The notes beneath the pieces were generated by a model. The model saw only the letters and a program-made list of their open reading frames with translations, did no database searches and was not told the DNA's origin. DNA of 64,000 nucleotides, from contig NC_067205.1 in the NCBI RefSeq assembly GCF_026262505.1, forward strand, positions 9,300,001 to 9,364,000, in the 5' to 3' direction. A program made the position numbers and the translations under genes. Of this stretch, positions 59,698 through 64,000 are shown piece by piece; position 1 is the first letter of the stretch, and each line of letters opens with the position of its first letter. Origin of the DNA: Trichomonas vaginalis G3. Its lineage: Eukaryota > Parabasalia > Trichomonadida > Trichomonadidae.

Positions 59698-60516
59698 ATG
59701 AATTTTACAAAACCACCGTTACCGTTCTTTGGAAATAAGAGTAAATGTAAAGATATTATATTGAGAGAACTTAAGAAACTACCGAATGGTCTAACATTTG
59801 TAGACTTGTTCGGTGGAAGTTTCTATATATCTCATTTGTGCCATACAATATTTCCTGACTCAAAGATTATATGCAATGACTTCGACAACTATATGAACCG
59901 TCTCAAACATATACCAGACACAAACAAAATATTGAAAGAGTTAAAAGAAAAGATACCTATAGGTAAGATGGAACGTATACCATTAGATAAGAAAAATACT
60001 GTCAGAGAGGTTTTGAAAAAAGCAGAGTATATTGACTGGGATAGTATATCTTCTAGACTATTATATAGTGGTGCTATAAGAGTTCATGACATTGAAACAC
60101 TTATGTCAAAAGTTTTATATCTTAACTATACAAAGGTTTTCAAAGAGAACATAGAAAAATATATTGAGGGTATAGAGTTTGTGAGATGTCATTGGACAGA
60201 GTTGTATGAAAAATATAAAGACAAGGAAAATGTTTTCTTTATAGTGGACCCGCCGTTCTATAACACATGGGATTTTCAATACCAAGTAGACTGGACTTTG
60301 AGAGACTCTTTAGAAACTTTAGACGTTTTACATAACCATCCATGCTTTTACTTTACATCCGATAAAAGTGGTTTGGAAAGTGTCATGAGATGGTTAGAGG
60401 ACATACATGACTATGAGTTTAGATACGATAAGATAGAATATGAGAGAGGTCCTATAAACTGGAGAAAGTGTCATAACAAAGAAATTTTACTAGTAAGTAA
60501 ATGTGGTTTGAAATAG
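59698..60516 (+). CDS. D12-class N6-adenine DNA methyltransferase (C)
   Basis: Same length and motifs (PFFGNK, DLFGGSFY, DPPFYN) as in A and B; frame open. I start at 59698, as in the other copies; the longer frame reaches back into the terminus. Confidence 0.87.
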   Translation: MNFTKPPLPFFGNKSKCKDIILRELKKLPNGLTFVDLFGGSFYISHLCHTIFPDSKIICNDFDNYMNRLKHIPDTNKILKELKEKIPIGKMERIPLDKKNTVREVLKKAEYIDWDSISSRLLYSGAIRVHDIETLMSKVLYLNYTKVFKENIEKYIEGIEFVRCHWTELYEKYKDKENVFFIVDPPFYNTWDFQYQVDWTLRDSLETLDVLHNHPCFYFTSDKSGLESVMRWLEDIHDYEFRYDKIEYERGPINWRKCHNKEILLVSKCGLK

Positions 60517-60632
60517 GACTACTTGTTTTAGGTTTTTTCCATTGTGTCATTTACTTATTTGACGTGGCAGAAAGATATAGAGAATATGAAGATGAACCAA
60601 TGCCTGCAAATGTTCAGTATATGTACTCGTAA
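60501..60632 (+). CDS. Small membrane protein, 43 aa (C)
   Basis: Hydrophobic N-terminal segment (GLLVLGFFHCVIYLF) and charged tail. It overlaps the methyltransferase end by 16 bp in another frame. Confidence 0.6.
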   Translation: MWFEIGLLVLGFFHCVIYLFDVAERYREYEDEPMPANVQYMYS

Positions 60633-60655
60633 GAGATATTTTTATCTAATATTAA

Positions 60656-61018
60656 ATGGACGCACAGAACTTAGCGAATGCACAGCAACCTGGACAACCA
60701 AACCCAGAGAATATTCCAAATGAAGTTAGAATACAAACTGCAATGGCAAACTATGGTCAAGTGCCAACAGATGTACAAATGCAAACTGCCATGTCAAATG
60801 ACGCTGCGTTAGGTTTGCCACCATGGTATGCAAATATGAGATGGAAAGAGTTTTATACAAACCCTGAAGTGGGATATAAACAACTCTATGCAGATGACGC
60901 GAACACAGGAGTTGACCCAGAGTATGTTTTCTACCAGAGGAGAAACAGAATGTATGAGCTCCAGTTAAAGAATGCTATGGAACTCAACAGGAAACGTAAG
61001 AGACTAGGCGGACATTAG
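60656..61018 (+). CDS. Hypothetical protein, 120 aa (C)
   Basis: Protein sequence appears identical to the A and B copies. TTTTTATCTAATATTAAATG fits the element promoter pattern. Confidence 0.7.
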   Translation: MDAQNLANAQQPGQPNPENIPNEVRIQTAMANYGQVPTDVQMQTAMSNDAALGLPPWYANMRWKEFYTNPEVGYKQLYADDANTGVDPEYVFYQRRNRMYELQLKNAMELNRKRKRLGGH

Positions 61019-61036
61019 ATTTTTACATATAGTAAA

Positions 61037-61279
61037 ATGGGTTTCTTCAGTAAGATAGGAAACTTCTTTCGAAATGTTGGAAGAGGTATATGGAATGGAA
61101 TAAAAACCGTAGGAAGAGGAATTTGGAACGGAGTCAAAAATATTGGTAAAAGAGTAGGTCAGTTCGTTGGTATTATACCTAAAGACCCTGAACCAGAAGA
61201 ACAAGCTCCTGTTATACAACAGCCTGAACCTGCACCACAGTCTAGTTGGCAACCAAATCCAACACCTCAACCGTATTAA
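61037..61279 (+). CDS. Small amphipathic protein, 80 aa (C)
   Basis: As in A and B, with minor changes in the repeated basic helix region (RGIWNGIKTVGRGIWNGVK). Confidence 0.65.
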   Translation: MGFFSKIGNFFRNVGRGIWNGIKTVGRGIWNGVKNIGKRVGQFVGIIPKDPEPEEQAPVIQQPEPAPQSSWQPNPTPQPY

Positions 61280-61282
61280 AAA

Positions 61283-62130
61283 TTATATTTTTACCGTTCG
61301 ATAGTAGTTGTATATGAAACTAAGTTCTAAGTAAAACGCATGGTATAATGGAATTATTCTCTTTCTTCCATCTGTAGTAAACCATACTTGAAAGTCTGAA
61401 ATACTTCCACTTGGTGGTTCATATAGCTTTGTAGGTTTTTCGTAAAAGTCATTTGCCAAGCATAAGAAAGAGTTTTGGGCGCCAGAAAATGAAGCATGAA
61501 CAATAATAGCAGCTGGGTCGAAAACATCTTTAAATAAATATGGTTCATCTCTTGCATATCGACTGTAAATATTTGCTAAAGGAAGTTTGACTTTCTGATT
61601 TAACATTCTTTGCAAATAATACCATGACATTGCAGTGAATTCTGTATATATTTGTTCGTCTTTCTTTGGATTGTCTTCGTAGATTTGAAATGACACTTGT
61701 GAATTTTTTTGTCATATACAATTCTCACATAAAGTGTGCTCTCGGTATTTGCATATTCATCAGCATATTTTGCATAACATGAATTTATTTTATCTTCTAT
61801 ATTTTTTAACGCAGTCTGTAGAGAAGATGAAAGGTCAACTTGTATTAGCTCAATTTCTTCCCACATTTTTCGTTTCCCTTCAGATATATAATCTATATGA
61901 AACCTTACAATAAATGGAAAACTTTTATCTTCTACAGACACAAACTTCATTCTACGAAAGCCAATAGCTTTTGTGACAGATGGGTCTCTTAGCCATCTCA
62001 ATGGGTAGTCAAAACGATAGCCTTCATGCTTTACGGTCTCTGTCTCAAACTTTTGACCGACATTCGTAAAAAGTTCATCTAATGGTTTAGTTGTAGCAAC
62101 TCTTGAATTTTCTTTTTCTATTGAAAGCAT
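61283..62130 (-). pseudogene. Two-paralogue family protein copy 2, divergent centre (C)
   Basis: The first ~63 and the last ~77 residues match A and B almost exactly. The centre is a different sequence (e.g. SEGKRKMWEEIELIQVDLSS). The copy is broken (about one break). Confidence 0.65.
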
Positions 62131-62830
62131 ATTTTATCTAGAATAAAAATGTCGAAAGAAACAGCGTCTATGAGAGAAATACAACACAACCGACAACTCA
62201 TTATGCAAGCTCTAAATAAGAACACAACAAACTTTTCAAACTATTCTAAGATATCTGAGTCATTGAAAGAAGGAAACTTAAAACTGACGATAAACCCATT
62301 GACAGATGAGTTTCTGTTTCAAGACAGTAAGAACCATACTGTCTGTGTAAATCCAACAAAAAGAACTTTAAACGAGAAACCTATAGATGAACTTCTTTTG
62401 AAAGCAGATATTGACAACAAAGCTGACAAAGAGTATGTTGACGATGAGTTAGCACGTGTGGCTAGTGCGTTAGTGAAGAAGGCAGATAAGGAATATGTGA
62501 ATGAAAAAGATGAAAAAATTATAGAAAGGGTTGAATGGTACCATGAACGGACAACAAAGATTTTAAAAGGTAAAGCCGATACAGGGTGGGTTTCAGGATG
62601 TTTAGACCTTAAAGCGGATAAGAACCATACACATACCATTGCAAATATTACAAACTTACAAGAAACCTTAAACAGGAAAAGTGACGTTGGACATACACAT
62701 ACCATTGCAAATATTACAAACTTACAAGAAACCTTAAACAGGAAAAGTGACGTTGGACATACACATAGCTTCTTCGCAACTGTTGGTATAGAAAATATTG
62801 AAGGAACGGTTGAAGAAACTGGTGGGGATG

Positions 62831-63800
62831 CAATATTGTTATATACGAAAACGATAAAAACAGTTTGACAGAAAAGTGACAACTTTACGTGTCAAAAATA
62901 TAAAAAGTGATATTTTATTCATCATTATCTTCTTCATAATTTATTTCATATTCTTCGTCTTACCAACAAAAGATGGGAATGTGAACAATTGCGGGCAATT
63001 TTTAGCCATTTTGGCTTGGAACTAGAGCCTGCGAGGTACATGGATAGTATCAGTACCTCACAGGCTCTAGTTCTCTATATGGCGCCGAGAAATTTTGGTG
63101 AAATGTGGTCGCATTTCACCAAAATTTTTTCGGCGCCATAGGATGAATTGGAGGGTGAGAGATATTATTTCATACAATACTACTCTCACCCTCCAATTCC
63201 CAGCCAAAATGGCTAAAAATTGCCCGCAATGTGAACAATTGCGGGCAATTTTTAGCCATTTTGGCTTGGAACTAGAGCCTGCGAGGTACATGGATAGTAT
63301 CAGTACCTCACAGGCTCTAGTTCTCTATATGGCGCCGAGAAATTTTGGTGAAATGTGGTCGCATTTCACCAAAATTTTTTCGGCGCCATAGGATGAATTG
63401 GAGGGTGAGAGATATTATTTCATACAATACTACTCTCACCCTCCAATTCCCAGCCAAAATGGCTAAAAATTGCCCGCAATGTGAACAATTGCGGGCAATT
63501 TTTAGCCATTTTGGCTTGGAACTAGAGCCTGCGAGGTACATGGATAGTATCAGTACCTCACAGGCTCTAGTTCTCTATATGGCGCCGAGAAATTTTGGTG
63601 AAATGTGGTCGCATTTCACCAAAATTTTTTCGGCGCCATAGGATGAATTGGAGGGTGAGAGATATTATTTCATACAATACTACTCTCACCCTCAATTTTA
63701 ATTACTTAAACTCATTCTATTTTTTTGACATGTAAATGTCACTTTTACTGAGATCTGACACAATGTCAGATCTCTTTTTTTCGTATATAAGAATATATTG
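62831..63800. mobile_element. 970-bp TIR-bounded insertion in the fibre gene
   Basis: The left end CAATATTGTTATATACGAAAA and the reverse complement of the right end, CAATATATTCTTATATACGA, are near-identical terminal inverted repeats. The interior holds no gene but has a perfect hairpin AGATCTGACA-CAA-TGTCAGATCT (~63750-63772) and the 250-bp hairpin satellite. It is probably a non-autonomous DNA transposon (MITE-like). No clean target duplication could be read. Confidence 0.7.
62981..63695. repeat. 250-bp satellite made of four long hairpins, ~2.9 copies
   Basis: Copies start at 62981, 63231 and 63481 and look identical. In each unit: H1 (63020-63072) AACTAGAGCCTG/CAGGCTCTAGTT; H2 (63079-63139) ATGGCGCCGA/TCGGCGCCAT with AAATTTTGGTGAAATG pairing further in; H3 (63146-63198) AATTGGAGGGTGAGAG and its complement. 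H4 (63202-63267) spans the unit junction with ATTGCGGGCAATTTTTAGCC. Confidence 0.93.
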
Positions 63801-64000
63801 TAAACCTCCTAACTTTCCACAAGGTTTAACATCGGATGACGACATAACAACGATGAGAAACATTAGATGTAGAGATGTTTATGTCATGGAGGATGAACAT
63901 AATATTAAATTCACTGCTCAAGATTTATATGACAAGAAAGCAGACAAAACAGAGCTTCAAACATTAAAGACAGAAATACTTCAAACCATTTACCCAGTTG

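Larger units (their letters stand above)
59597..64000. mobile_element. Maverick/Polinton C, methyltransferase end only
   Basis: It begins at the hairpin terminus 59604-59636 next to an A-tract and continues past the window. Gene order is the mirror image of the right ends of A and B: methyltransferase, 43-aa, 120-aa, 80-aa, paralogue copy 2, fibre. It has about two breaks plus one 970-bp insertion (62831-63800). It is close in sequence to A and B. Confidence 0.92.
62149..64000 (+). pseudogene. Tail-fibre gene of Maverick C, interrupted by an insertion
   Basis: The N-terminal anchor and shaft match A, with a tandem duplication of the HTHTIANITNLQETLNRKSD unit. Fibre sequence resumes after the 62831-63800 insertion and runs off the window before the collar domain. 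Confidence 0.75.

Noticed and set aside
63067-63641. Identical short ORFs on both strands in the 250-bp satellite
   Set aside because: They arise from the repeated hairpins and have no independent gene signals.

Overview
The window looks like nuclear DNA of the parabasalid parasite Trichomonas vaginalis or a very close relative. Several independent signs agree. Host genes are intronless and AT-rich, and several have a TCAYTTT-type Initiator 10-40 nt before the start codon. The host genes include a BspA-like leucine-rich-repeat relic and an ankyrin/DUF3447-type protein. Most of the DNA belongs to large Maverick/Polinton elements, which are known to be very abundant in this species. The species name is inference from these traits; no database was searched.

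Layout: 1-18125 is Maverick A, whose left end lies outside the window; it looks nearly whole, with about two or three breaks. 18126-23520 is a host island with a tRNA-dihydrouridine synthase and a long tail-anchored coiled-coil protein. 23521-47925 is Maverick B, complete from end to end (about 24.4 kb) but broken in roughly a dozen places. 47926-59596 is a second host island: a BspA-like relic, an ankyrin gene trailing into ankyrin fragments embedded in T-rich spacer, a TM9SF/EMP70 membrane protein, an unrecognised 162-residue protein, and about 3 kb without genes. 59597-64000 is the start of Maverick C, in the opposite orientation to A and B; it has a 970-bp inverted-repeat-bounded insertion and runs off the window.

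The three Mavericks are one family. Together they carry structural genes (large Q-rich protein, major capsid, penton-like minor capsid, two small amphipathic or Gly-rich proteins, a phage-type fibre with a collar domain, and a two-paralogue protein family of unknown role). They also carry an A32-like packaging ATPase, protein-primed PolB, an SF3/D5-like helicase, an rve integrase, a D12-class adenine methyltransferase next to one terminus, several KilA-N proteins and an HNH protein. Genes are tightly packed, often with only 16-18 bp between divergent start codons. A short T5A...AAATG motif precedes most starts and differs from the host Initiator.

The most unusual material is repeat biology inside the Mavericks. 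At least three families of short palindromes (centred on GAATTC, on GATC, or with a GCGAnTGGG-type stem) vary in their arms while keeping base pairing. Two of them sit in frame inside KilA-N genes at the same point of the domain. Two unrelated minisatellites occupy the same slot between the same pair of divergent start codons. A 250-bp satellite in element C is built from four long hairpins. The middles of the fibre and of the paralogue family are exchanged while their ends stay nearly identical.
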